A stretch of DNA of 64,000 nt from Staphylococcus sp. KG4-3 (GCF_033597815.2 NZ_CP166245.1:2232001-2296000); one strand, 5' to 3'. Shown: positions 27,431 to 37,767, numbered from the stretch's first letter. Program-made: numbers and translations. Notes: generated by a model not told the origin, from the letters alone.

Positions 27431-28787
27431 ATCCCTATATTCACGAATTGCTATATACACAATTGCCGTCATGTTATTTAGTGCTATTGTCAGTTTTTTA
27501 TGCACAAATATCATCTACCATAACTATTTAAAAGCAAATAACGATGCAAAAATCATGCGTACTTTAGAAGATGCTATCAGTTATCAAAAACAGTCAAATA
27601 TTGAATCTTTAGATCCTTTTTTCAACCATTTAGGGGAAATGAATTACCAAGTAATGACAATTTCTGAAAATGGTAAACGTTCTTTTTATGGTGCTAATTT
27701 TAGAAAAGATAACGTGGATAACAATGTCATTCAAACAGTACTAGAAGGCAAAGACTACCATGGTATTCGAAACCTACCATATAACCCAATCGTTACTGGT
27801 TTCTTTGAAAATACCACGCAAAATACTGTAGGTATGTCATTTGAAGATAAAGGTAAAAAGTATGCAGTATTTATGAGACCTGATATTGGGAAAACATTTA
27901 GTGAATTCAGAGTATTTTTAGTCATATTAATCTCATTATTACTTCTGTTTTCTATTATATTAGTCATTTTATCAACCTATACTATTATCAAGCCTATTCA
28001 ACAATTAAAGCATGCAACTGAAAGACTTATGAAAGGTAATTTCGATACGCCAATTCATGTTACTAGAAAAGATGAGTTTGGCACATTACAATTCCGCTTC
28101 GACCGCATGCGCCTTTCACTTAAACAATTAGACGATATGCGACAACATTTTGTTCAAAACGTATCACATGAAATTAAAACGCCATTAACACATATTCATC
28201 ATCTATTGGACCAGCTGAAATTCGCTAAAAATGCTGAAGCACGTACACAATACATTGATGATATATACCAAATTACAAGTCAATTAAGTGAATTAACTAA
28301 AGCATTGTTATTATTATCTGAAATTGATAATGGAGAACATTTAGTCTTTGAAGACCATATTGAATTAAACCAATTACTCAAACAAATCATTCGTCATGAA
28401 CAATTTTCTGCTAATGAAAAAGATTTAATTATCATGTCTGATTTAGCTGAAATAACTATTTATGGTAATGAGCGTCTTTTACATCAAGCTTTCCAAAATA
28501 TAATTACCAATGCCATAAAATATTCACAACAGGGTGGTATCATCGATGTCACACTCAATCAAGACTTCGAGACAATTACTTGTGAAATCACAGATGACGG
28601 AGAAGGTATGTCTAAAGAAACACAAGCGCGTTTATTCGAACGCTTTTATAAAGCAAGTAGTAATGACAATAGTAATGGCTTAGGTCTAGCTATAGCAAAA
28701 ACAATATTTGAACTACATGATGGCTCTATTTCAGTCCAAAGTAAAAAGGATGAAGGCACTACCTTTACAATTCAGATTAAAAAATAA
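27423..28787 (+). CDS. hssS: Heme-sensor histidine kinase HssS
   Basis: 454 aa. Membrane helices are at about 9-32 and 164-186, with a ~130-residue extracellular sensor between them. A HAMP segment follows, then HisKA with phospho-acceptor His249 (NVSHEIKTPLTH; the same position as in S. aureus), and HATPase motifs IITNAIKYS, DDGEGM and NGLGLAIAK. The ATG at 27423 overlaps the hssR end (ATGTTTAA) and has AAGGTGG 6 nt upstream; the ATG two codons earlier is too close to that site. It senses heme stress and phosphorylates HssR. Confidence 0.94.
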   Translation: MFKSLYSRIAIYTIAVMLFSAIVSFLCTNIIYHNYLKANNDAKIMRTLEDAISYQKQSNIESLDPFFNHLGEMNYQVMTISENGKRSFYGANFRKDNVDNNVIQTVLEGKDYHGIRNLPYNPIVTGFFENTTQNTVGMSFEDKGKKYAVFMRPDIGKTFSEFRVFLVILISLLLLFSIILVILSTYTIIKPIQQLKHATERLMKGNFDTPIHVTRKDEFGTLQFRFDRMRLSLKQLDDMRQHFVQNVSHEIKTPLTHIHHLLDQLKFAKNAEARTQYIDDIYQITSQLSELTKALLLLSEIDNGEHLVFEDHIELNQLLKQIIRHEQFSANEKDLIIMSDLAEITIYGNERLLHQAFQNIITNAIKYSQQGGIIDVTLNQDFETITCEITDDGEGMSKETQARLFERFYKASSNDNSNGLGLAIAKTIFELHDGSISVQSKKDEGTTFTIQIKK

Positions 28788-28832
28788 ATATTGTTCATTG
28801 AGTCTAAAAATAAATATTTCTAGTGAGAATAT

Positions 28833-28879
28833 AAAATGCTAGGAGTTGTGCATGTATTAACTTGCCCTTCTAGCATTTT
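28833..28879 (+). terminator. hssRS terminator
   Basis: An inverted repeat AAAATGCTAG / CTAGCATTTT with a long, partly paired loop, followed by CTTTATGTTT. Confidence 0.65.
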
Positions 28880-28905
28880 CTTTATGTTTAAAAAAATCAA
28901 TATAA

Positions 28906-28946
28906 AAAGACAAACCGCACGTTACAACAACGCTTAGTTTGTCTTT
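28906..28946 (-). terminator. mqo terminator
   Basis: A 10-bp inverted repeat (AAAGACAAAC / GTTTGTCTTT) followed on the minus strand by TTTATATTG, 54 nt past the mqo stop. Confidence 0.65.
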
Positions 28947-28999
28947 ATTAATAGAACAATAAGCTTGGAGGTATAATCAAGCTTTATTATATTAAGTAA

Positions 29000-30478
29000 T
29001 TAATTAATTTTTAAATTTTCCGTAATTTCTTTATTTAATTGAGTATATAACGCTTCATTTTCTGATAGTTTCATACCATATGAAGGTATGATTTCTTTAA
29101 CTTTATCTTCCCAATTAGTAAATTCGTCTTTGTAACAACGCTTGAGCAAATCAAGCATAATATCGACTGCCGTAGATGCACCTGGAGACGCACCTAAGAG
29201 TGCAGATAATGAACCATCTTCTGACGTAATAACTTCCGTACCAAATTGTAATGTTCCTTTGCCTTGATCCGTATCTTTAATTACTTGAACACGTTGTCCA
29301 GCAACGACGATTTCCCAATCTTCGCTTTTAGCATTAGGTACAAATTGACGTAAATCTTCCATACGTTCTTCATTTGATAAAGTTAATTGCGAGATAAGAT
29401 ATTTCGTTAAATTCATTTCTTTAATTCCTGCAGATAGCATAGTGATAAGGTTATTTGGCTTAACAGATTTGATTAAATCCATATTAGAACCCGTTTTTAA
29501 GAATTTTGGTGAAAAACCTGCAAACGGACCAAACAAAATAGTTCGTTTACCATCTATGTAACGTGTATCTAAATGTGGTACTGACATTGGTGGAGCACCT
29601 ACTGGAGCTTTACCATAAACTTTAGCTAAATGCTTTTTGGCAATAGCTTCATCTTTACATACTAAGAACAATCCACTTACTGGGAAACCACCAATATGTT
29701 TAGACTCTTTAATTCCTGTTTTTTGTAACAACTGTAAACTAGCGCCACCAGCACCAATAAATACAAAATCACTTTCAACAATCGTCTCATCGTTCGTTTG
29801 CAAGTCTTTAACTTTTACTTCCCAAACTCCATCTTCACGTTGTTGAATGTCTCTTACTTCATGTTCATAATTTAACTCTACTTGCTTATCTTCTAAATTC
29901 TCAAATAACTTTCTAGTTAATGCGCTGAAGTTAACGTCTGTACCTGTTTTATCATAACTAATCGCCATTGGTATATTAGACGTACGCCCCTCCATAATAA
30001 GTGGCGTCCATTCAGCAATTTTATTTTTATCATCTGTTATTTCCATATTACTAAATAAAATGTTTTTATTTAGTCTGTCCACACGTCTTTTCAAGAAATC
30101 AACATTTTTAACACCTTGAACAAAACTCATATGCGGTACTGGTTTGATAAATTTTTCTGGGTTTTCAAGTTGCCCTTGTTTAATTAAATAGCTCCAAAAC
30201 TGTTTTGAAACTTGGAATTGTTCATTAATTTTAACCGCTTTATTGATATCTATTGTTCCATCTTTATTTTCACTAGTATAGTTTAATTCACATAACGCAG
30301 AATGACCTGTACCTGCATTATTCCATGCATTAGAACTTTCCTCCGCAGGTGTAGCTAACCTTTCAAACATCTTAACTTCTTTCTCAGGTGCGAGTTCTTT
30401 TAATAATGTTCCTAACGTTGCGCTCATGATACCGCCACCAATTAAGATGACATCTGTTTTGCTATGTTGTGTACTCAT
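29000..30478 (-). CDS. mqo: Malate:quinone oxidoreductase
   Basis: Peripheral membrane FAD enzyme oxidising malate to oxaloacetate and passing electrons to menaquinone. The 492 aa are typical. The FAD dinucleotide motif reads [16 protein letters not shown] at the N-terminus. The family-specific blocks [38 protein letters not shown] and LGASPGAST all follow. It is one of the two Mqo-type proteins staphylococci may carry. It is transcribed alone; AGGGGG is 12 nt before the ATG, rather far. Confidence 0.94.
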   Translation of the reverse strand: MSTQHSKTDVILIGGGIMSATLGTLLKELAPEKEVKMFERLATPAEESSNAWNNAGTGHSALCELNYTSENKDGTIDINKAVKINEQFQVSKQFWSYLIKQGQLENPEKFIKPVPHMSFVQGVKNVDFLKRRVDRLNKNILFSNMEITDDKNKIAEWTPLIMEGRTSNIPMAISYDKTGTDVNFSALTRKLFENLEDKQVELNYEHEVRDIQQREDGVWEVKVKDLQTNDETIVESDFVFIGAGGASLQLLQKTGIKESKHIGGFPVSGLFLVCKDEAIAKKHLAKVYGKAPVGAPPMSVPHLDTRYIDGKRTILFGPFAGFSPKFLKTGSNMDLIKSVKPNNLITMLSAGIKEMNLTKYLISQLTLSNEERMEDLRQFVPNAKSEDWEIVVAGQRVQVIKDTDQGKGTLQFGTEVITSEDGSLSALLGASPGASTAVDIMLDLLKRCYKDEFTNWEDKVKEIIPSYGMKLSENEALYTQLNKEITENLKIN

Positions 30479-30872
30479 AACAAATACAGTCCCCCTTTTA
30501 TATGTGTTAAATAGAAACGTTGTCTTTAATGTTATTAATCACATCAATAAAAATAAAGCGTTTTCTATAGATTAAAATAATAAAGCACGTATTATCGCTA
30601 TGTAATTAAACAATAACACAATATATTTCCATACCTCTCTAATTATATACATAATCAGCTCATGAAAAAAGGGCTTTCAGCAATTCTACACAAATTTTGT
30701 TAATATGTGTTAACTAGCTCACACAAAAATTCTTATACTTTCTTAGTGAAAAAGCTAATATAACGCTATATTGATTGCTAGTTTAAAATTATTTAGCTAT
30801 TATACCTATACAAAATTCATTTCATGCTATAATGAATTTCAATTTAAGTAAAGTTCTTTTGGAGGTTTTTTA
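30479..30872. other. mqo / glycosyltransferase divergent region
   Basis: 394 bp without a gene. It has an extended -10 (TGCTATAAT, TATAAT at 30828-30833) for the glycosyltransferase. This is bracketed by an 8-bp inverted repeat (AAATTCAT at 30813-30820, ATGAATTT at 30832-30839) that could be an operator. A partial cre-like sequence (AAAGCGTTTTCT near 30556) lies on the mqo side and has too many mismatches to call. Confidence 0.35.
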
Positions 30873-32021
30873 ATGAAATCAATAACATTTTTCATGCATA
30901 ATGTTTATGCAATGGGAGGCACCGTCAAGTCTATTTCTCAATTGGCAAATATATTAGCTGAAAAAGGACATCATGTAGAAATCATAACTATTTTTAAAGG
31001 GGCTGATTCGCCTTACTTTGATATTCATGAATCCATTAAAATAAAACCTTTAATTAACTATCAATTTCACCCACTTAATATAAAAGACATTATTATAAAT
31101 AGGATCGCTAAATTCACATCATTTTCCAGACCAAAATATATCTCTCAATTTGAACCAGGGATTGATCAATTTTCTCACTATATAGAAAAAAAAATGATTA
31201 AAGCTATAAGCAATGTTTCTACAGATGTGATTGTAGGTACCCGTGCAAGTTTTAATATATTAATTGCTAAATATGCTAGTACTCAAATAGAAAAAGTTGG
31301 TATGGAACATATGAACTTTGATGCACATTCTGAACCATATCAACAAGAAATTATTAAAAGTTATAGAGGTTTAGATAAAATCACAACATTAACTACTGTA
31401 GATAAGAACAAATACCAATCACATATCGATACACCAGTATTCGTAGTTCCTAATATTATCAATGAAGTTCGTCTTCACGAACCGAAAAGCAAAATCATCT
31501 GTGCAGCTGGCCGTTTAGAATATGAAAAAGGATTTGATTTATTGGTTGAAAGTATTAATCCTATTCAACAAGCTGTTAGAAAATTTAATTATCAAGTTCA
31601 CATATATGGTGAAGGCAAAGAACAAGCAAATCTGCAACAAATGATTAATCAATATAACCTATCAGACATTGTAAAATTGTATGGCTCCACACAACAATTA
31701 AACGAAAAATTAGCAGTAAGTGAAATCACTGTTATCCCTTCGCGTAATGAAGGTTTCGGTATGGTGATATTAGAAGCTATGAACCAAAGCAGTGTAGTAG
31801 TGAGTTTTGATGGCAATGCTGGCCCTGATTCAATCATCCAAAATAATGTAAATGGCTATTTAATTGAACATGAAAACGTAAATGCATTATCTAATCAATT
31901 ACGCCGACTCATAAACCAAGAGTTCAAAGATGAAGTTGTTATTCAAAATGGTTATAAAACCGTTGCATCTTATGCACCAAAAGCGATTTATCAAGACTTT
32001 TTAACTATGTTAAACGCTTAA
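30873..32021 (+). CDS. GT4-family glycosyltransferase
   Basis: 382 aa, GT-B fold. The N-terminal acceptor domain opens with FFMHNVYAMGGTVKSISQLANILAEKGHHV. The C-terminal nucleotide-sugar domain has ICAAGRLEYEKGFDLLVES, VKLYGS and the E-x7-E motif in SRNEGFGMVILEAM. It probably transfers a hexose or HexNAc to a teichoic acid, glycolipid or exopolysaccharide. No signal peptide is visible, so it is cytosolic or membrane-associated. GGAGG is 8 nt before the ATG. The nearby CDP-glycerol transferase hints at a teichoic acid role, but they are not in one operon. Confidence 0.85.
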   Translation: MKSITFFMHNVYAMGGTVKSISQLANILAEKGHHVEIITIFKGADSPYFDIHESIKIKPLINYQFHPLNIKDIIINRIAKFTSFSRPKYISQFEPGIDQFSHYIEKKMIKAISNVSTDVIVGTRASFNILIAKYASTQIEKVGMEHMNFDAHSEPYQQEIIKSYRGLDKITTLTTVDKNKYQSHIDTPVFVVPNIINEVRLHEPKSKIICAAGRLEYEKGFDLLVESINPIQQAVRKFNYQVHIYGEGKEQANLQQMINQYNLSDIVKLYGSTQQLNEKLAVSEITVIPSRNEGFGMVILEAMNQSSVVVSFDGNAGPDSIIQNNVNGYLIEHENVNALSNQLRRLINQEFKDEVVIQNGYKTVASYAPKAIYQDFLTMLNA

Positions 32022-32139
32022 TTATAATAATATTGAATATTTTCAAAAACGAAGTAATGCAAAGGTTTGCTAAGTTTCCTAGTAATATATTCAATACTTA
32101 AAATATGTAATTTAAGCACGTCCAATATTAATAATTCAT

Positions 32140-32192
32140 AAAAACACGCTCGTATAAATTCATTGTGATATGAATTTAACGAGCGTGTTTTT
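32140..32192. terminator. Bidirectional terminator, glycosyltransferase / lctP
   Basis: A 14-bp perfect inverted repeat (AAAAACACGCTCGT / ACGAGCGTGTTTTT) with a further internal stem, between convergent genes. Confidence 0.88.
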
Positions 32193-32268
32193 AATTTATC
32201 CTCATAAATTAAGATACATTTACTAAATTGAGGAGTATTTATATTTGTAACGTAATTGGTTTAAATTA

Positions 32269-33870
32269 TTACATGAATAAATGTAATAAGAATGTCCAGA
32301 TACATACAAATATAAGTAAAGCAATACTATAGCGTAATGTCATTTTCAACAATTCAGATTCTTTCCCGACTTGTTGTACAGAAGCTGTCGCAATCGCAAT
32401 AGATTGTGGTGATATTAATTTAGCAGCCACACCACCGACAGTATTTGCTGATACTAGTAAAGCACCACTAGCGCCAATATTATTTGCAACTGCTGCTTGA
32501 ATTGGTGCAAACAATGAGTTGTTATTTGTAACAGAACCTGTTAAGAATACGCCAATCCACCCCAATATTGGAGATAATAATGGGAAAATGCTTCCTGTTT
32601 TTGCAATACCCTCACCTACTGCGCTACTTAACCCAGCGTAAGTCATTAATTTAGATATTACCAAGATAAAACAAATCGTTATAATTGGTAACCACAATTC
32701 TTTAAACGCTTCTTTAAATAGTCCTATGCCATCCTTAAATTTAACATTTTTTGACATTAGAATTGTAATAATAATTACAAGTAAAATAGCTGTTCCGGTT
32801 TGACCTATTATATTCAATGGCAATGTGATTGCTTTATTTGCAATATCGCTATAAGTCCCGGGTAACGTTATATTAAAGACAAGTGAAGATAATGCACCAT
32901 CTGGAGCGAAAAGTGCTTTAAAGCTTTGCGCACTCCATATCATTACAATCACAGTTAAAATCACAAACGGGCTCCAAGCATATATTATTTCTTTAGGTTT
33001 GTGTTTTGTAATTGCTTGAGGCTTTTCATCTTTTTTCAATCTAAAGATATTTTTCGGTTGGAATTTTTTCGAGAATAAAGCTAAAGCTAACATTGAAACT
33101 AATGGTGGTATAATATCGGCCAATTCAGGTCCAATAAATACAGTGATTAAACCTTGTAATACTGCGAAAGTACCACCAACAATTAAAATAGCTGGCAAGG
33201 TTTCTTTAATACCTTTAAAGCCATCAATAATCCATATTAATAAAAATGGTATTAACAAATTCATAAATACTAATGTTAATGCTGACATTTGGGAAACTGC
33301 CATACCTGAAATATTATCTGGTAAACCTAATGTGTCAATAACAGTGACAGGTAAACCAATTGCTCCAAATGCACCTGCAGACGCATTAGCTATTAAACAA
33401 AGCATTGCTGCTTGTAATGGACCAAATCCTAACTGTGTTAGTAATAATGCACAAATTGCAATTGGCACACCAAAACCTGCTGCACCTTCTAAAAAGCCAT
33501 TAAACGCAAAACCAATTAACAATAATTGGATACGCTGATCTTGTGAAATACTAGAAATACTATCTTGTATCGTATTAAACTGGCCAGTTTTATTCGTAAT
33601 CTTATAAAGTAAAACTGCCATAACTACAATATATCCAATTGGTATAATACCCTGGAAAAATCCTTCAACGACTGCTCCCGATGCTATCATCACAGGTAGT
33701 TTGAAGAATAACATGGCAATAATAAGTGTAACAACTACGGTTGTTAATGAAGCATAAATACCTTTCATCTTAAGAAGAGTTAGACATAAAAGAAATAAAA
33801 CTATAGGTATTGCTGCTACTAATGTTGATAACAAGATGTTACCAAAGGGGTTAAAAGATTCTACAAACAT
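32269..33870 (-). CDS. lctP: L-lactate permease
   Basis: 533 aa LctP/LldP-family proton-linked lactate transporter with about 12-13 membrane segments. Family blocks GFLEGAAGFGVPIAICALLL, NASAGAFGAIGLPV, WIGVFLTGSVTNNNSLF and AKLISPQSIAIA are present. It takes up or exports L-lactate with H+. It sits beside mqo, as I recall from S. aureus, and both feed respiratory carbon metabolism. It is transcribed alone from a 290-bp upstream region. GGAAGTGAG precedes the ATG. Confidence 0.92.
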   Translation of the reverse strand: MFVESFNPFGNILLSTLVAAIPIVLFLLCLTLLKMKGIYASLTTVVVTLIIAMLFFKLPVMIASGAVVEGFFQGIIPIGYIVVMAVLLYKITNKTGQFNTIQDSISSISQDQRIQLLLIGFAFNGFLEGAAGFGVPIAICALLLTQLGFGPLQAAMLCLIANASAGAFGAIGLPVTVIDTLGLPDNISGMAVSQMSALTLVFMNLLIPFLLIWIIDGFKGIKETLPAILIVGGTFAVLQGLITVFIGPELADIIPPLVSMLALALFSKKFQPKNIFRLKKDEKPQAITKHKPKEIIYAWSPFVILTVIVMIWSAQSFKALFAPDGALSSLVFNITLPGTYSDIANKAITLPLNIIGQTGTAILLVIIITILMSKNVKFKDGIGLFKEAFKELWLPIITICFILVISKLMTYAGLSSAVGEGIAKTGSIFPLLSPILGWIGVFLTGSVTNNNSLFAPIQAAVANNIGASGALLVSANTVGGVAAKLISPQSIAIATASVQQVGKESELLKMTLRYSIALLIFVCIWTFLLHLFM

Positions 33871-34158
33871 TTTGACTCACTTCCATTTTCTATTTTTATT
33901 TGGCATTGAAGAACCTGATATTGTGATTTTTTTCACAATTAAATTATAACATTTTTTTACTTAATTACAATAAATTTTTAAAAATTAATTCTTCCCCGTT
34001 AAAGATTTCCCTATTTTATAAATTCAAAAAGTCATTTTTAAATAATTTGAAGTTTAAAAATAATTAATTTTATACACTTCAGTTTACAGGGGATTCTTTT
34101 GTCATAGGTTCTTTACATGATAAAATAGTATAAATAACTATTAAGTAGAGGTATACAA

Positions 34159-35847
34159 ATGATAAAACAAATTGAAATTACAGCGTTGCACCTTTTAGAG
34201 TCTGAATTGGAAAAGGTAACATTAGAAGGTTATTCACACTTTGTATTAATTAATGACCATATTGAAATATACCAACATATGCTTGAGGCCGTTGAATTAA
34301 AGCCTTGCCCGATTGTAACAGACTATACAGTTCAACAACAATACGTCAACGACTGTCGCTATTTTGGGAAATCAGAAATTACTTTCAATGATTGGATTGA
34401 AAATATTAACCACTTCCCAAATGTTATTTTCCATATAGAAACAACACAAAACATCTTAAAACATTTTGAAATTAGTAATATTTTTGACTTATCACTGATT
34501 TCACTATTACAAGATGATATCGCTACAGATAGTCATGTAGTTTTTAATTTTGAATCCACATTTATTACAAGTGACTATATTTGGAGTGAAATTCATAAAT
34601 TAACGCCATTAAACACAACTAAATTTAGCCTTAACAAATTGGCATATGAACATAAACACGCTGTGCCATTTAAAAATAGTGAAACGCTCGCACCAGAGCA
34701 ATTGCGCTTTACAGATAAATGCTTAAAAAATACCGGTTTTAAATTACCCCATTGGTTTTATCATATGCTTCAACAACATTTTGACAAAAAGCATCGTGAA
34801 GCAAGTTATATTTATGAAAAAGACAAGTCTAAAGTTAAAAATCATATAGTTTTCTTAGGTTTTGATTATGGTTTCCGCGGTAATTCTCGTTATTTATTTA
34901 ATCACTTTGCGAAACACTTTACTAAATTACCTATCTATTTTATTACTAATGATGTAAATGGGCCTAATTTTATTAAACCGGATGATCCAAAAGCGAAATC
35001 ACTTATCGAAAGTGCACAAGTTGTAATATTAGAAAGTTATATACCAGACTCATTAAAACCAAACGGAACCATTATACAACTTTGGCATGGTACGCCTATA
35101 AAAAAACTATTTTTAGATAGTCCTGAACCAACTCAAAACCTTAATATTTATAATTATCGCGCACGTAAATATAATAAATGGTTACAACAAGACTATTTCA
35201 TTTGTGATTGTTCAGCGATTATTGATTATTTTAAAACTGCTTTTCCACAGCAACGAACGCATATATTAAATTGTGGCTATCCAAGAGTTCGTTATTTATT
35301 AGATAAACAATCTGATCATCACTATATTTCATTTATCAAAAAAGAATTGAAATTAAATCCAGAAAAGGAAACATTACTTTATGCGCCTACTTGGCGAACA
35401 GATTATGATGAATCTGATTTATTACCAATAAGTGATGGGCTTCTGAATAAATACAATGTTATTTTTAAAGGGCATATTGAAGATAATTCTAACTACGTTC
35501 CGGAGAATGCAATTATTGCGCCTTCTCATATAGAAGCTCAAGATTTATTATTGGTTTCAGATATTGTCTTAACTGACTATTCATCGATTATTTTTGATGC
35601 ATTAACTATTGATAAAACAGTCTGTCAATATACACCAAATCACGAAAAATATGTTTCTGAACGTGGTGTTTATGAAGAAGTGATGCACGCGCTATCTACA
35701 GTACGCTATAGCGATGCCAAAGCATTACTCAACGATTTAATAAGCCATCAAATGAAAGATATACATGATAATTCTTTTGTAAATAAAGATAACCATGCTT
35801 TTGAAACTATTTCTCATATCATTCATAAATGTACTAAATCTAGGTAA
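34159..35847 (+). CDS. CDP-glycerol glycerophosphotransferase family protein (TagB/TagF-like)
   Basis: 562 aa. The C-terminal ~330 residues are the Glyphos_transf domain: IIQLWHGTPIKKL (catalytic His), LLYAPTWRTD, VIFKGHIED and LTDYSSIIFDALT. The N-terminal ~200 residues are unlike the usual TagF region and I do not recognise them. Such enzymes transfer glycerol phosphate or ribitol phosphate from the CDP carrier during teichoic acid synthesis. No tag/tar genes are adjacent, so it may build or decorate a secondary polymer. AGAGG is 8 nt upstream of the ATG. Confidence 0.85.
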   Translation: MIKQIEITALHLLESELEKVTLEGYSHFVLINDHIEIYQHMLEAVELKPCPIVTDYTVQQQYVNDCRYFGKSEITFNDWIENINHFPNVIFHIETTQNILKHFEISNIFDLSLISLLQDDIATDSHVVFNFESTFITSDYIWSEIHKLTPLNTTKFSLNKLAYEHKHAVPFKNSETLAPEQLRFTDKCLKNTGFKLPHWFYHMLQQHFDKKHREASYIYEKDKSKVKNHIVFLGFDYGFRGNSRYLFNHFAKHFTKLPIYFITNDVNGPNFIKPDDPKAKSLIESAQVVILESYIPDSLKPNGTIIQLWHGTPIKKLFLDSPEPTQNLNIYNYRARKYNKWLQQDYFICDCSAIIDYFKTAFPQQRTHILNCGYPRVRYLLDKQSDHHYISFIKKELKLNPEKETLLYAPTWRTDYDESDLLPISDGLLNKYNVIFKGHIEDNSNYVPENAIIAPSHIEAQDLLLVSDIVLTDYSSIIFDALTIDKTVCQYTPNHEKYVSERGVYEEVMHALSTVRYSDAKALLNDLISHQMKDIHDNSFVNKDNHAFETISHIIHKCTKSR

Positions 35848-35935
35848 AATATAATATTCGACTATTTGATTACCTTGCACTAATACTAATACATGTTAAA
35901 AATCACATGAGACATAAAGCTCCTAAGTAAAAAAT

Positions 35936-35976
35936 AAACGTCAATTTCTATATTATTTCTATAGAAATTGACGTTT
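35936..35976. terminator. Hairpin terminator, copy 2 of the dispersed sequence
   Basis: The same 16-bp stem (AAACGTCAATTTCTAT / ATAGAAATTGACGTTT) as at 16070-16110, with the ATATTATTT loop core also kept. It lies about 90 nt past the CDP-glycerol transferase gene. A second, weaker stem at 36025-36054 (ATGAGTGAG / CTCACTCAT) sits between it and the convergent lipoprotein gene. The rest of this 330-bp gap is featureless. Confidence 0.7.
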
Positions 35977-36177
35977 TCATTGTTTTATTAAATTTTATTA
36001 CATGCTAGAGCTGACGGGCATAATATGAGTGAGAGACACCGGCCCCTCACTCATACCTTCTCACCCTCACACAATTGTACACGCTCTGAATCTTAACCTA
36101 AATTGATTAGCTTTCTTATTTTGAAAATGGGCATTTATGGGCATTTATGTCCATTCACTTACTTTATAATTTTATTT

Positions 36178-37005
36178 TTATTGTTGGTAAGCAGGGTCTA
36201 CAACTCTAACTGTACCTTGCTGGTCTACTGTAGCAATTGTATATGTCCCTGGTTGTGCTTGATTTTGGAAACTAAAGATATAACTATAGTTCCCTTCGCT
36301 ACCTTCAATAGCGTAGTCATTGAATGGATTAGATTGACCATTTAATGAATTAACTTCAGCAGTAGCATTGTCCAATGAATTTTGGAAGTTAGGCAAGCTT
36401 TGTAATGCAGTTTGTGGATCTACATTACCAGATGTAATATTTTGCGCTACTGGTACAGCGTTTTGTCCTTGATAAGGAGCAACATACTGAGATGCGCTTG
36501 AATTTGATGCATTATTATTTGAATTGGCGTTATTGCTAGCATTGTCATTACTATTTGCATTATCGCTATTCGCATTGTTGTTATTCGTATTGTCATTATT
36601 TCCTGAAGTTGATGCGCTATTTCCACTATTCGCATCACTAGATCCATTGTTACCATCTGAATTAGAACTATTACTTGAGGCACTACCATTGTTATCAGAA
36701 GAACTGTTATCATCATTTGATGAACTGTCAGAATTGTTTCCATTACTGTCCGTACCATCACCTGAAGAACTATCTTCGCTAGATTTGCTATCAGAATCTT
36801 TGTTTTTGTCTGAGTCTTTGTCTGAATCTTTGTCAGAGCTGTCATTACTCTTCTTGTCATCATTTTTAGAATCTTTTGATTTGTCATCAGATGATTGACT
36901 GTCTTTTGAACTATCGTCCTTTTTACTACTGTCATCATCATTACCATTTGAACAAGCTGCAAGTGCTAAAGATAAAGTAAGAAAACCTACTAATAATTTT
37001 TTCAT
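36178..37005 (-). CDS. Lipoprotein with long Ser/Asp/Asn-rich stalk
   Basis: 275 aa. The signal peptide ends in the lipobox LALAAC (Cys18), so it is anchored to the outer membrane face. Residues ~19-178 are low complexity: first Asp/Ser/Lys-rich (SDKDSDKNKD), then Ser/Asn/Gly-rich, a likely unfolded stalk. The last ~95 residues (from SQYVAPYQGQNAVPV) form a small folded domain ending in TVRVVDPAYQQ. The frame opens at 37038, but AAGGAGG precedes the ATG at 37005. The function of the terminal domain is unknown. It is a single-gene unit. Confidence 0.85.
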   Translation of the reverse strand: MKKLLVGFLTLSLALAACSNGNDDDSSKKDDSSKDSQSSDDKSKDSKNDDKKSNDSSDKDSDKDSDKNKDSDSKSSEDSSSGDGTDSNGNNSDSSSNDDNSSSDNNGSASSNSSNSDGNNGSSDANSGNSASTSGNNDNTNNNNANSDNANSNDNASNNANSNNNASNSSASQYVAPYQGQNAVPVAQNITSGNVDPQTALQSLPNFQNSLDNATAEVNSLNGQSNPFNDYAIEGSEGNYSYIFSFQNQAQPGTYTIATVDQQGTVRVVDPAYQQ

Positions 37006-37248
37006 ATAGAAAAACCTCCTTATTTTTTTAATACTCACAACCTAATGGTTAGTATCTATGTATATCATTCCCCAAGAGGTTGGTTGAGAATTAGTTTATT
37101 ATTCACTATAAAATTAGCAATAAACATCTTTAATGAAAAATCCTTAAAAAAAATATATAAATTTAACAAACTCAAAATATTTTTCAACTTTATATAGTTC
37201 CATAACATATTTAAATTATGTCACAAAGCATCTAAAAGAACTTTATTT

Positions 37249-37767
37249 CTAAATTTCTTTTTCCATAATTAAATCTATATCTACTACATTACCAGTATAA
37301 AAGTGATGTTCCCCTGTAACATGCAGTCCTTGCTTTTCGTAGAAATTAAGTGCTTGTTTATTATACTCCCATACGCCTAACCAAATTTTAGTTTTCTTTA
37401 ATTCTCGCGCTTTTTCGATTGCGAATTCAAAGACGTGTTTTCCTCGCCCACCCCCTTGAAATTTTGGTAAAAAATAAATGCGCTGTATTTCGAGATATTC
37501 ATTCCCCTTTTCTTCTGATTGGGCTTGATTAATATTTAATTTAAAATATCCTACTATTTTTTCATTTTCTTTATAAAAATAAGTAAAAGATGATTCATTT
37601 TCTAATTCTTTATTTAGTTGTTCTACATTATAAGCTTCATTAAAATACTGCTCGAAATCTTCATCAGTGTAACCACCGTCTTCAAATGTCGCCTTAAATG
37701 TAGTGATACTAAGTTGACGTAATTGTTCTAGCTCATTAGATTTTACCAATTCAATTTGAGTCACCAT
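37249..37767 (-). CDS. paiA: PaiA-like GNAT acetyltransferase
   Basis: 172 aa, the length of B. subtilis PaiA, which acetylates spermidine and spermine. Shared blocks include LSITTFKATF near the start, NINQAQSEE, LEIQRIYFL, the acetyl-CoA loop FQGGGRGKHVFEFAIEKA (normally Q-x-x-G-x-G/A), WLGVWEYNKQALNFYEKQG and the ending DLIMEK. The ATG at 37767 has GGGGGAG 5 nt upstream; an in-frame start 12 codons earlier is less likely. The polyamine substrate is inferred from similarity. Confidence 0.75.
   Translation of the reverse strand: MVTQIELVKSNELEQLRQLSITTFKATFEDGGYTDEDFEQYFNEAYNVEQLNKELENESSFTYFYKENEKIVGYFKLNINQAQSEEKGNEYLEIQRIYFLPKFQGGGRGKHVFEFAIEKARELKKTKIWLGVWEYNKQALNFYEKQGLHVTGEHHFYTGNVVDIDLIMEKEI

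Noticed and set aside
30551..30575. cre site for mqo
   Set aside because: AAAGCGTTTTCT is suggestive, but the full 14-mer has three mismatches at fixed positions.
36447..36962. Alternate-frame and antisense ORFs over the lipoprotein stalk (also 36524-36898 on the plus strand)
   Set aside because: These are low-complexity frames created by the repeated Ser/Asp/Asn codons; no ribosome site, no protein-like composition.
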